A stretch of DNA of 31,944 bases from a virus: the IMG/VR virus record IMGVR_UViG_3300044712_002707, positions 1-31,944 of that record. The stretch is one strand, 5' to 3'. This document shows positions 6,294-13,598 of this stretch, piece by piece. A program made the position numbers and the translations under genes. Each line of letters begins with the position of its first letter. Position 1 is the first letter of the stretch. Under the pieces are notes generated by a model that ran no database searches, had not been told where the DNA came from, and saw only the letters and a list, made by a program, of their open reading frames with translations.

Positions 6294-6698
6294 ATGAAAA
6301 AGCTTATCTTAATCTTTGCACTTCTTTTAGCTGCATTAGTATCTTTTGGCCAAACGATTGAAACGTCCGGCATCTTTGAAACCGGTTACGAGGAAAAAAG
6401 AGCTTTGATTTATATGAATGAAGTGCCTACAGCAGGTGTTAAGATTAAACCCTTCTTTGGTTACTTGTACTTTGATGCTCAATGGAAGAATATAAAAGCA
6501 TATACAAGCAACAAAACATATTTTGATAAGGGAGACAAGATTTACTTTAATCCGTTACAATCTGAATTCAAGATAGGATTGTCTTATGAGTATAAGAAAA
6601 TATTATTAGGAGCAGAACACATGTGTTCTCACAGCATTGATGAATTAATACTAAATGAAGGCTACAATAAGATATTTGTAAGGGTTAAGATGTTTTAG
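6294..6698 (+). CDS. Secreted beta-barrel-like small outer-membrane protein
   Basis: A 134-residue protein with a clear Sec signal peptide (MKKLILIFALLLAALVSFGQ, cleavage expected after about residue 19-20). The mature part alternates short amphipathic strands with aromatic ends (FFGYLYFDAQW, FKIGLSYEYKKILLGAEH, KIFVRVKMF) and ends in Phe, as do outer-membrane barrels. The segment GAEHMCSH, with a His-x-Cys-x-His pattern, recalls small barrel proteins often carried by phages of Bacteroidota. Alone between a divergent control region and a terminator, it looks like a lysogenic-conversion gene, perhaps altering the cell surface or blocking superinfection. That role is inferred only. Confidence 0.65.
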   Translation: MKKLILIFALLLAALVSFGQTIETSGIFETGYEEKRALIYMNEVPTAGVKIKPFFGYLYFDAQWKNIKAYTSNKTYFDKGDKIYFNPLQSEFKIGLSYEYKKILLGAEHMCSHSIDELILNEGYNKIFVRVKMF

Positions 6699-6740
6699 GA
6701 ATAAGCTAATATAGCAGTCGGAAACCTGCTGTCCCTGGGA

Positions 6741-6769
6741 GCCTCCAATTAATTTTGGAGGCTTTTTTT
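6741..6769 (+). terminator. Intrinsic terminator after the 6294 gene
   Basis: GCCTCCAA (6741-6748) pairs with TTGGAGGC (6755-6762), with a 6-nt loop, followed by seven T (6763-6769). Confidence 0.9.
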
Positions 6770-6906
6770 GTCTCTTATATTAAGACAAAAAGTCTGCAAA
6801 GATACAAACAATTATTTACTTGAATCACATAATTACTAACTTGTTACATTTAGCGTCGTAAAACGAAACTTGTTTAAAAAAATGATGTGAGTTATTTTCT
6901 ATTTCG

Positions 6907-6914
6907 TAAATTTG
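6907..6914 (+). promoter_or_regulatory. Predicted -7 box for the structured RNA
   Basis: TAAATTTG is a perfect match to the Bacteroidota -7 consensus TAnnTTTG. It would start transcription around 6920, shortly before the RNA's closing stem at 6936. No good TTTG -33 element was found at the right distance, so this is only half a promoter match. Confidence 0.45.
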
Positions 6915-6919
6915 GGTAT

Positions 6920-7059
6920 GTCCTTTCAGAAAATAAAAAAGATGAACAAAAAGCTATCAAATTGCTTCTGGTGAGTCAAAGCCCCTTCCAAAAGGGCTTT
7001 GAGGGAGCTTTTGATAGTCAGGGTGAGGTCCAATCTCACCCTTTTTTGTTCATCTTTTT
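6920..7059 (+). ncRNA. Highly structured small RNA candidate
   Basis: A 17-bp perfect closing stem (6936-6952 with 7043-7059) encloses a long hairpin and a terminator hairpin. The long hairpin has 8 bp (6954-6961/7010-7017), about 6 bp with wobbles (6964-6969/7003-7008), a bulge GGTGAG (6970-6975) and 9 bp (6976-6984/6994-7002) with a 9-nt loop. The terminator hairpin is GGGTGAG/CTCACCC (7021-7027/7035-7041) followed by T. The bulge is also complementary to 7035-7040, so an alternative pairing can disrupt the terminator. A 10-codon reading frame (6942-6974, MNKKLSNCFW) runs through the 5' strands. It may be a regulatory RNA, an attenuator leader or part of a replication origin. No known RNA family recognised. 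Confidence 0.65.
7021..7047 (+). terminator. Intrinsic terminator of the structured RNA
   Basis: A 7-bp GC-rich stem (7021-7027/7035-7041), 7-nt loop, then six T. Unusually, the T tract also pairs with an upstream A tract as part of the 17-bp closing stem. Confidence 0.8.
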
Positions 7060-7358
7060 CTTATAATGTGAAGTTAAGAATAAATTTTCTAACCCCTATA
7101 CACAATTTTAGGAATTTTCCAAATTTTTATGTGACCTTTTTGGTGGCTCAGGAGGAATGTTTGACAAAAACTTCTTGAAGATCAGTGAATATATAGTAAA
7201 AGATGCGCTTTTGCCGAGCGTTTGAGAACAGCCTAAAGTTCGAAATCGAAAAGACTTTGCTTTAATGATTTAATATTATTTTTTAGGCTAAACCCTCAAG
7301 ACGGCAAATCTTGAGGGTTTTTTAATGTATTTTTAGAAGGTAAAATAAATAATATGAA
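7060..7358 (+). other. Non-coding interval ahead of the polymerase gene; possible second small RNA / origin
   Basis: No reading frame of note on either strand. Contents: an 8-bp hairpin AGCCTAAA/TTTAGGCT (7230-7237/7282-7289) with internal short repeats, followed directly by a strong terminator (7291-7325). A TTTG at 7139 and AATGTTTG at 7156-7163 resemble promoter boxes, but the spacing is short. A small RNA of up to about 160-190 nt ending at 7325 is plausible. Its position directly ahead of the replication-type polymerase gene also makes it a candidate for the origin. Confidence 0.4.
7291..7325 (+). terminator. Intrinsic terminator upstream of the polymerase gene
   Basis: AACCCTCAAGA (7291-7301) pairs perfectly with TCTTGAGGGTT (7309-7319), an 11-bp stem with a 7-nt loop, then a T run. 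It is 34 nt before the next start codon, so it either ends a separate RNA or attenuates the polymerase gene. Confidence 0.9.
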
Positions 7359-8573
7359 ATGAAATCACCATTTCCAGACGTCTTCATCATTGTCATTGAC
7401 ACAATTTTAAGTGATGTTTATAATAAACCTATTCCGAGAAAGGATTATCTATCTTTCTTTGAGATGTTTGAAAAGATTATTTCAAGAAACATCAATGAGG
7501 AATTCACTTCCATGGAAATAAACAACAATGTTGAAAGAATTAAATGGGGCCGTATCAAAGTTAATGGTAAAATGATTTGGAAGCTCGATTTGATGCTCAA
7601 AACACTTAAAGAAAAGAGAATCCTTGAATCAACCGGATATTTAGCCAATATACCTAATTCTAAAGGACATTCAAGACGTTTTTACTTTACTGAATCCTTT
7701 CTTAATGAACTCGATTATTCATCCTTTAGTATTGTTTATGAGGAAATTAACGATAAGATATACCAGACACTCAAAAATCAGAAGTCTTATGATGAATCAG
7801 ATCCACAATATCAGTTATTAAAATCTTCTCGATTTACGATAGATGTTGATAAATGTAATGAATGGCTTATCGAAACATATAAATCAAACCAGATTAGCAA
7901 GGAAAGTTGTTTGCTAAACATAAGGAGAGTTCAAGATATTTTCAATAAGGATATTTATGTTGTCAAGATCAATAATGGTAGGGTTTACAGTTCTTTCAAT
8001 TCTTTGAAAAAAGAGCTACGTCAATTCTGTTATATTGATGGTGAACCTCTTTCAAATTGTGACCTTAAATCTTCACAGCCTTTTTTACTTGCCACCTACC
8101 TAATCAATAAATATCCGAAAAATGGAGATGTTCAGTCATTCTTTGACATTGTGGTTAATAGAGATATTTATACCTGGCTTATGACAAAGAACAATGAGCT
8201 ATTTGAAGAAAAGATTAAGGGTCGGGATGATTGCAAGCCGGAATTTTACAGGTACTTATTCAAGAAAACTAATAAGGGAGTTAATAATATTCAAAGGATT
8301 ATTCAGAGTGTCTTTCCTTCCATGTACAACATAATCAAAAATGAAAAGAATTCATTGGCAGTTGAGGGTAACAATCTTGCCAATTTATTGCAGAGTGTTG
8401 AAGCAAAGTTATTCATTCCGGTTTGTGAGGAGTTTGTAGATCGGGGATGCTTGAGTGTACACGATAGTTTGTATTTCAAATCGGGGATCGAGGATGAGAT
8501 CAGGTCGGGGTTGGAAGGTAAGTTTGGTCAATTTGAAATAATAAAATATAAAATAATTTATAATATACTATAA
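7359..8573 (+). CDS. Divergent family-A polymerase, TV-Pol-like (putative replication polymerase/primase)
   Basis: A 404-residue protein whose C-terminal half keeps the family-A polymerase core. Motif A is CDLKSSQPFLL (D235). The motif B-like helix is KGRDDCKPEFYRYLF (R289, K293). The helix LANLLQSVEAKLF (about 340-352) corresponds to the NxxxQGTAAD helix of Pol I. Motif C is LSVHDSLYF (H368, D369). The order and spacing match a minimal palm/fingers without proofreading or full thumb. This fits the TV-Pol family described from bacterial mobile elements and some DNA viruses, which is proposed to combine primase and polymerase activity. The N-terminal 200 residues look helical, perhaps DNA-binding. 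It is the only replication-type gene seen here. It stands alone between terminators and follows a structured non-coding interval. Confidence 0.7.
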   Translation: MKSPFPDVFIIVIDTILSDVYNKPIPRKDYLSFFEMFEKIISRNINEEFTSMEINNNVERIKWGRIKVNGKMIWKLDLMLKTLKEKRILESTGYLANIPNSKGHSRRFYFTESFLNELDYSSFSIVYEEINDKIYQTLKNQKSYDESDPQYQLLKSSRFTIDVDKCNEWLIETYKSNQISKESCLLNIRRVQDIFNKDIYVVKINNGRVYSSFNSLKKELRQFCYIDGEPLSNCDLKSSQPFLLATYLINKYPKNGDVQSFFDIVVNRDIYTWLMTKNNELFEEKIKGRDDCKPEFYRYLFKKTNKGVNNIQRIIQSVFPSMYNIIKNEKNSLAVEGNNLANLLQSVEAKLFIPVCEEFVDRGCLSVHDSLYFKSGIEDEIRSGLEGKFGQFEIIKYKIIYNIL

Positions 8574-8583
8574 TGTAGTACAC

Positions 8584-8697
8584 CGCCCAGCGGGTCAGCA
8601 GCTTAGAGGGCTTTTCTCAAAGTGTAACTGATTGATAACACTTTTTTCGAAATCAAAAAAGGTCTGATCTTTTATAATCTGAGTTCTCGCTTGGGCG
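8584..8697. repeat. Imperfect long-range inverted repeat in convergent intergenic region
   Basis: CGCCCA-GCG at 8584-8592 pairs with CGC-T-TGGGCG at 8688-8697 (9 bp, one bulge), enclosing the terminator at 8619-8647. A 10-bp direct repeat AGAGGGCTTT occurs at 8605-8614 and 8705-8714, exactly 100 bp apart. The interval 8574-8715 is GC-richer than its surroundings and holds no gene. It could be a folded 3' UTR or small RNA, or the scar of the adjoining cassette insertion. Confidence 0.4.
8619..8647 (+). terminator. Terminator after the polymerase gene
   Basis: AAAGTGT (8619-8625) pairs with ACACTTT (8638-8644), 12-nt loop, and a T run to 8647. Moderate strength. Confidence 0.55.
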
Positions 8698-8715
8698 AAG
8701 GGGCAGAGGGCTTTC

Positions 8716-9126
8716 TTAACAGTCTTTTATTATTGCAATAAAGATTGATAAAGTAGCTAATAATAATGATATAAAAGCTATTATGGTAGCAGTCAAATAT
8801 TTCTTATTCTCACTTCTCAATCCAGCTAAAACAGAAGCCATAAGTGGAAATTGAATACACCTAACATCGTTACCAGCACTTAATGTAAAGAATTTTACCT
8901 TAACACCATCTGATTCAACATAACTATATTTTTCATTTAAATAATAATAAAGTCTGCCAAAAACAATATCACCATCAACACCTAGCTTTTTAGCAATTAA
9001 ATCTGAATCTATCGGAACATAGATTTTTGTTTCCCTTGTTTTATTATTCCTTGAGAAAGAAATGTAAGTTTTATAATAAGTTTTGTAGATCAACTTTAGG
9101 ATTTTAAGGTCTGTTGGGGTTTTCAT
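8716..9126 (-). CDS. Winged-helix-like protein with C-terminal membrane segments
   Basis: A 136-residue protein. Residues 38-80 (DSDLIAKKLGVDGDIVFGRLYYYL, then a beta wing ending VKFF) look like a winged-helix domain. Residues 110-133 (TATIIAFISLLLATLSIFIAIIK) form one long or two short membrane helices at the C-terminus. I do not recognise the family. It is the last gene of the leftward cassette 8716-11177, 43 nt after the PIN gene. A membrane-tethered regulator or a defence component is possible. The leftward orientation between two rightward modules marks it as cargo. Confidence 0.5.
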   Translation of the reverse strand: MKTPTDLKILKLIYKTYYKTYISFSRNNKTRETKIYVPIDSDLIAKKLGVDGDIVFGRLYYYLNEKYSYVESDGVKVKFFTLSAGNDVRCIQFPLMASVLAGLRSENKKYLTATIIAFISLLLATLSIFIAIIKDC

Positions 9127-9169
9127 TTTTATTAAATATAATAGTTATACCTCAGAATATTATATGATA

Positions 9170-10219
9170 TTAAGTATCTAACATATCCCAATCATCACCC
9201 ATAACCCAACGGAGTGCAGATAGTTTTCCATTTAACATACCCCACTCAAAATCATCCCATATAAGATTTTTTTTACCGTATTTTTGTTCAACCCCCTTTG
9301 CAGCTTTTAAAGCTCCTTCCCATATATCTTTCACTATAGTATCTTGCATATTTTTTATATCAAAATCCTTACGATCAATTATTTTCGTTTGACCATTATT
9401 CACATAAAATGCTCTATTCTGATGTCTATTGTACCATATTTTTTCAACTAATTCTGCTTCTACATCCAATATTTCACTAAAACCTCGGGGTTCAAAGTAC
9501 CAATCATTTTCCAACTCATATTCTTCAATAATATTGGGACTTATAGCCTTTAATGCTTCCGGCAGACTTATAAAATATCTGGAATTAGTTTTGTTGAAAA
9601 TATTCTTAAAATCTTCGTGTGGTTCAGATGGATTTGTTTTAAGGCTAAAATCTTCTTTATTATGGGTAACAAATAACATATATAAATTCTTCGATTTAAA
9701 TTTCAATTTATAATCAATATATGACTCAAGGATAATTGCATCAGCAATACTGTTTCTTGATGTATGAAATGGTGCTTCTTTTTTAAGTGATCTGTCAAAA
9801 ACACGAAGCTTAATTTCATCAGTAAGTTCAATTCTTTCGACTTCGGTTATAAACATTGCTTCTATCAAAGTCATTGATTCAGCAATAGTTTCCTTTAGAC
9901 CATACAACTTATGATTTAGATCAGATAGTTGTGGTAATAAATTTCTTTTATCTTCTTCCTTGCCATACTGACTAATAACTTTTTTTACAATGTCAAAATG
10001 TGCAGATAAGCTTTTTCTATGATCATTTATTATTCGATCCTTATTTCTTTGAAATTCAGATATAACAATATCTGGAACAATTACTGAAACTAATTTGCTT
10101 TCAATAAGTTCGAAGAGAATATTTAATAATTTTTCTCCTTTTGTTGTTTTGGCCAATTCTAACCAAACACAAGTATCTAAGAGTAGTTTGAAGTTTTTAG
10201 ACTTCCTTTTTTGTCTCAT
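9170..10219 (-). CDS. PIN-domain (DUF4935-like) nuclease
   Basis: A 349-residue protein whose first 210 residues form a PIN-type ribonuclease domain. LLLDTCVWLEL (D15) carries the first metal-binding Asp, VIVPDIVISEFQRN (E57) the conserved Glu, and SRNSIADAIILESYI with MLFVTHNKEDF the later acidic positions. The insertion between these blocks and the overall length resemble the DUF4935 group rather than VapC toxins, and no antitoxin-like gene is adjacent. The C-terminal 130 residues are an additional domain I do not recognise. Such proteins cleave RNA and several occur in phage-defence or stress contexts. It is flanked by two putative membrane proteins transcribed in the same direction, so an abortive-infection-like module is a reasonable inference. 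Confidence 0.7.
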   Translation of the reverse strand: MRQKRKSKNFKLLLDTCVWLELAKTTKGEKLLNILFELIESKLVSVIVPDIVISEFQRNKDRIINDHRKSLSAHFDIVKKVISQYGKEEDKRNLLPQLSDLNHKLYGLKETIAESMTLIEAMFITEVERIELTDEIKLRVFDRSLKKEAPFHTSRNSIADAIILESYIDYKLKFKSKNLYMLFVTHNKEDFSLKTNPSEPHEDFKNIFNKTNSRYFISLPEALKAISPNIIEEYELENDWYFEPRGFSEILDVEAELVEKIWYNRHQNRAFYVNNGQTKIIDRKDFDIKNMQDTIVKDIWEGALKAAKGVEQKYGKKNLIWDDFEWGMLNGKLSALRWVMGDDWDMLDT

Positions 10220-10280
10220 AAGCTTAAGTCTTAATATTTACTCACGAAATAAAGTCACATTTGGTGACGCTAAAGTCTCT

Positions 10281-11177
10281 TTATTTATCATCCTCATATT
10301 CTATTTCATCAAAAAGAATTCTTGAATTGCTCATTGTTAGATGAAGGTCAGTACCAAGTGACATAAAACTAGATTTAACAACTACCTTATATTGTTTATT
10401 ATAAGTCATCTGATTAATATCATTATAGGAAATATGAAGAAATAATGGAGGACAAATGTCTTCTTTCTTCCTTAAACTATATTCAATGAAATCATAATGC
10501 AAGTATTTACATATTTCAAGGAATGACCACAACTGTAAATAAATCTCAGGTATCTTTAAATAAAGAATATTATTATTATCAGAACTAGGTAGGATATATT
10601 TAACAAAATCCCTTCTATCCCATTCCTTTTGATAAATTGTATCGTTATGTGAAATAAATGATACCCTTCCATCCCCTTTAATCATCTTTTGTATTGGTCT
10701 GAAAGTCTTAAACGTATCATTATAGTAATGCATTATTTTAAGAGTATCAAAATACCAATCCAATTTTATATCCTTTGCCATACCCAAACCAATATTCGCA
10801 ATAGGAAATTCAAAATCATTTAACCAATCAAACCTTAATATGTACCATTGATTACTAAATTTTATCTTAATATGATTTGTATCTATCTTATTATTATATG
10901 TGTATGTTGTTATTCGGTCGAATGTGTCTACATCAAATTCTATTTTAGTTAACATCCCAAATGGTATCTCAGAGTTAATGACCAATTCTGGTTGATTAGC
11001 TATAATTCTTTGTTTTTGTATTTCGTTTAATGTTTGTTTAGTTAGTATAACAACCACTACTGTTGCTATCGAAGCCGCTGCAATTATAAATTTATTTAAT
11101 ATACTAAAGAAAGTCTTACCCTTTTTGGATAATGCCCATTTAAAAAACTTCCGTACCCAGTCAAATAGTTTAATCAT
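10281..11177 (-). CDS. Membrane-anchored protein of unknown function
   Basis: A 298-residue protein. Residues 1-22 are basic and amphipathic, and residues 24-46 form a single membrane helix (FSILNKFIIAAASIATVVVVIL). The segment QRIIANQPELVI follows and then a large beta-rich soluble domain. The anchor followed by an RxxANxPxL-type segment is common among uncharacterised membrane proteins of bacterial accessory and defence loci. It is the first gene of the leftward cassette with the PIN protein (61 nt between them). It could sense or target the membrane; no specific function can be given. Confidence 0.5.
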   Translation of the reverse strand: MIKLFDWVRKFFKWALSKKGKTFFSILNKFIIAAASIATVVVVILTKQTLNEIQKQRIIANQPELVINSEIPFGMLTKIEFDVDTFDRITTYTYNNKIDTNHIKIKFSNQWYILRFDWLNDFEFPIANIGLGMAKDIKLDWYFDTLKIMHYYNDTFKTFRPIQKMIKGDGRVSFISHNDTIYQKEWDRRDFVKYILPSSDNNNILYLKIPEIYLQLWSFLEICKYLHYDFIEYSLRKKEDICPPLFLHISYNDINQMTYNKQYKVVVKSSFMSLGTDLHLTMSNSRILFDEIEYEDDK

Positions 11178-11196
11178 AATGTTAATTATCTTACGA

Positions 11197-11241
11197 TTAA
11201 AGATAAGAAAATCTTTAAAATAACAGGTGGCTATCTTTAAA
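11197..11241. promoter_or_regulatory. Operator-like repeats upstream of the leftward cassette
   Basis: TTAAAGAT (11197-11204) and ATCTTTAA (11211-11218) form a perfect 8-bp dyad with a 6-nt spacer. A third copy of ATCTTTAAA lies at 11233-11241. The cluster starts 20 nt upstream of the cassette's first ATG (11177) and could be a regulator binding site. Confidence 0.35.
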
Positions 11242-11442
11242 TGATATGCAATCGTTTGGCCCTATATCATCGCCCTAGTTCCTCTCACACCAGGAAATTT
11301 TTCCCAAAAAACCGACCTTTCCAAGGCCCTTAGCCCCTAACTATAATCCTGTCAATACTTTCAGATAAGCCTACCCCCATTTAAGTCAAAGCAATACAGA
11401 ATACGTATTTCGCAACAGATATATAAAATAAACACTTACTAA
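11242..11442 (+). other. Non-coding, C-rich interval before the terminase (late control / packaging-start candidate)
   Basis: No gene seen. The plus strand is unusually C-rich for this phage (several CCC runs at 11255-11340). This is where HK97-type phages often place late-gene control signals or the cos/pac site. No terminator or known motif identified. Confidence 0.3.
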
Positions 11443-13578
11443 TTGGAACCCTCAAAACTTAAACCTGTATTATTGAAGGAATTTTCTTCGAAAGGTATTG
11501 ATTGTCCTGTTGATGAGTTTATACTTGATGATCTTGTATTCAATATCGAGGCTTCAATTCAGTTCAAACAACTCATTAACAAAGATGGCGTGCTTGTCAA
11601 TATTAATAAAGACAGGAGACGCAGACCAATACTAAAGCCAAATCCATTACTTGATTCATATGATCAAAGAACAAAAGCAGTTCAGACAATTTGCAAGTCA
11701 TTAGGCCTTTCAAAAGAAGGATACAAAATTGCCCTCGATATTATAAATAATGAATCTGAACCAAAAATGAAATTAGAAATACTAAGGGCTGAAAAAGATG
11801 ATACAAATATTTGCAATTATGATTGGTGTTCTGACTACATTCAGGAGGCCTGGGATAGTGTAGATTTATATGTTAAGGGTGTAAAAGATGGATCAATTAC
11901 CACTAATGACTATATAAAAATACTTGTCAGTTGGTACGAGCATATTTTGCAAGGTACGGATAAGTATGAATTCAGAAGAGAAAAAGTAGACAGATACTTC
12001 GCCTTTGCCAGTTTGGTCAATATAGGTACTGAAGAAGGATATAAACAAATTAAATTCCTGCCTTGGCAAGCCTTTGTCAGAGCAATATTATTTGGCACTT
12101 ATCACAAAGAGACAGATAGACGAAGATTTACCGAAGCATTCATTTATATGGGGAGAAAGAATGCAAAAACAGGAGGTGCTGTTGTAGATAATTTATTTAT
12201 GTTACTTGCAGATAATCAAACAAATCCTCAAGCCGTTTTAATGTCTACTGTAGAAGCAAGAAAGCGTTCAATCGATGAAATGAAATCAATTATTATGAAT
12301 TCGCCTGAGCTTTATCCATTTGTACAAATCTCGAATTATCAAATTTATCTTAACAATAGGAAGAATACTGAAGATAATGGCGAAACAAAACTAAAGACTG
12401 TAAATGATGTAGGATGGATTAGAATTATACCAAATGACTTTAAAAAACTCGATTCATTAAAGATTTCAGGTGCAATCATTGACGAGATTCATACATATCC
12501 AAACAATCTGTCATATCTAACTCTCAAAAAGGGTACGGGAACTAGGGAAAATTCTTTATTAATCATAATAACAACAGCAGGATATTTTCCAGGCGGTTTT
12601 TGTGACGAGTTTGTTAGAAAATGTAAGGATATTTTAACAGGAAAAGTAGAGTCAGATTCGGTTCTGCCTGTACTCTACTGCTTAGATGAAGAAGAAAATA
12701 GACAATATGCCGATGGAAAACTTGATATAAGTGACAAAAAACTTTGGCACAAAGTTAACCCAAGCCTAGGTACACTATTGAAAATGCATCAAATGGAAAA
12801 ATGGTATAATGATGCTTTAGTTGACCAATCAGAAAGATATGATTTTCTTACAAAGAGTTTAAACATGTTTGTTACAAATGAATTAGAGGAAATAATACCA
12901 AACGAACACAAAGTAAGAGCTTTACATAATATAAGTAGAGAAGAATTTGAAAAAGAACTTAAGGACCAGGAATACAAGGACTGCTATGTTGGTATTGACT
13001 TAAGTCAAAAACACGACTTAAGTGCTGTGGTGTGTGCATTCCCTGATAAAGAACGAAAGAAATGGAAAGTTCTTTCATACTTCTTCATCCCAGATGATTC
13101 AAAGAAATTTAATAGAAAGAATAAGTTCAAACTTGACCGATTGATAAAAGATGGATGGATAACAAAATTTGAAGACAGTACAAGTATTGATTATACAAAG
13201 ATAGCTGATAGACTTAAATGGATAAGTGAGAATTTCAATGTGTTAGGTATAGGATATGATGAAAAAATGTGGCTGAATTTAGAACAGTATATTAGAGAAC
13301 TTAGTTTGGGTGTAAGAAAAAGAATTCCTCAAGGTTGGAGCATGTCACCATCACTCGTTTTCATTATCAAGCTTTTTGCTGACCAACAAATAGTTTTTAA
13401 TAATCCAACAATGCTCTGGAATTGGCAGAATGCTATTATTAAACCAATAGACAGTAACGGGAATTTAAAGATTCACAAAGATGTGTCAAGGGATGCCGTT
13501 GATGGTGCAGTAGCTCTAAATGATGCAATGGCTGCTTACTTTTTAATTGAGCTTAATCCTAATCAGAAATATATATAA
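11443..13578 (+). CDS. Terminase: P27-like small subunit fused to HK97-type large subunit
   Basis: A 711-residue DNA-packaging motor. TTG is the start because TAA precedes it immediately and no ATG follows for over 300 nt; the repeated AT-rich element lies 10 nt before it. Residues about 60-95 (KPNPLLDSYDQRTKAVQTICKSLGLS) look like the C-terminal segment of P27-family small terminases. From about residue 125 comes the large subunit: a Walker A-like GRKNAKTG (237-244), Walker B AIIDEIH (D347/E348), the coupling-type TTAG (377-380), the nuclease-domain first Asp in VGIDLS (D519) and the final acidic block RDAVDGAVALND. Large subunits of this type are usually about 550-570 residues, so the excess at the N-terminus fits a fusion. 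No separate small-subunit gene is present upstream. Confidence 0.88.
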   Translation: MEPSKLKPVLLKEFSSKGIDCPVDEFILDDLVFNIEASIQFKQLINKDGVLVNINKDRRRRPILKPNPLLDSYDQRTKAVQTICKSLGLSKEGYKIALDIINNESEPKMKLEILRAEKDDTNICNYDWCSDYIQEAWDSVDLYVKGVKDGSITTNDYIKILVSWYEHILQGTDKYEFRREKVDRYFAFASLVNIGTEEGYKQIKFLPWQAFVRAILFGTYHKETDRRRFTEAFIYMGRKNAKTGGAVVDNLFMLLADNQTNPQAVLMSTVEARKRSIDEMKSIIMNSPELYPFVQISNYQIYLNNRKNTEDNGETKLKTVNDVGWIRIIPNDFKKLDSLKISGAIIDEIHTYPNNLSYLTLKKGTGTRENSLLIIITTAGYFPGGFCDEFVRKCKDILTGKVESDSVLPVLYCLDEEENRQYADGKLDISDKKLWHKVNPSLGTLLKMHQMEKWYNDALVDQSERYDFLTKSLNMFVTNELEEIIPNEHKVRALHNISREEFEKELKDQEYKDCYVGIDLSQKHDLSAVVCAFPDKERKKWKVLSYFFIPDDSKKFNRKNKFKLDRLIKDGWITKFEDSTSIDYTKIADRLKWISENFNVLGIGYDEKMWLNLEQYIRELSLGVRKRIPQGWSMSPSLVFIIKLFADQQIVFNNPTMLWNWQNAIIKPIDSNGNLKIHKDVSRDAVDGAVALNDAMAAYFLIELNPNQKYI

Positions 13579-13589
13579 AATAAAATAAT
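13568..13589 (+). promoter_or_regulatory. AT-rich late element (portal copy)
   Basis: AATATATATAAAATAAAATAAT, truncated here to its core ATATATAAAATAAAATAA, covers the terminase stop codon and lies about 10 nt before the portal ATG. It is one of seven related elements before late genes; see the repeat finding. Confidence 0.5.
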
Positions 13590-13598
13590 ATTCTTCAA

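Noticed and set aside
6936-7059. MITE or small transposon with 17-bp terminal inverted repeats
   Set aside because: No target-site duplication flanks it; the presence of a terminator, a promoter box and nested hairpins fits an RNA better. Not fully excluded.
7359-8573. Reverse transcriptase of a diversity-generating or retron element
   Set aside because: There is no YxDD motif. The motif C is VHDS and motif A/B match family-A polymerases. No template/variable repeat pair was noticed near the fibre genes.
9429-9713. Antisense and other-frame open frames (for example 1055-1300, 5031-5370, 9429-9713, 10095-10325, 20163-20456, 31083-31283)
   Set aside because: They lie inside well-supported genes on the other strand or frame and have no recognisable protein features.
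9170-10219. VapC-type toxin of a toxin-antitoxin pair
   Set aside because: It is much longer than VapC, has a large C-terminal domain, and no small antitoxin gene lies next to it.
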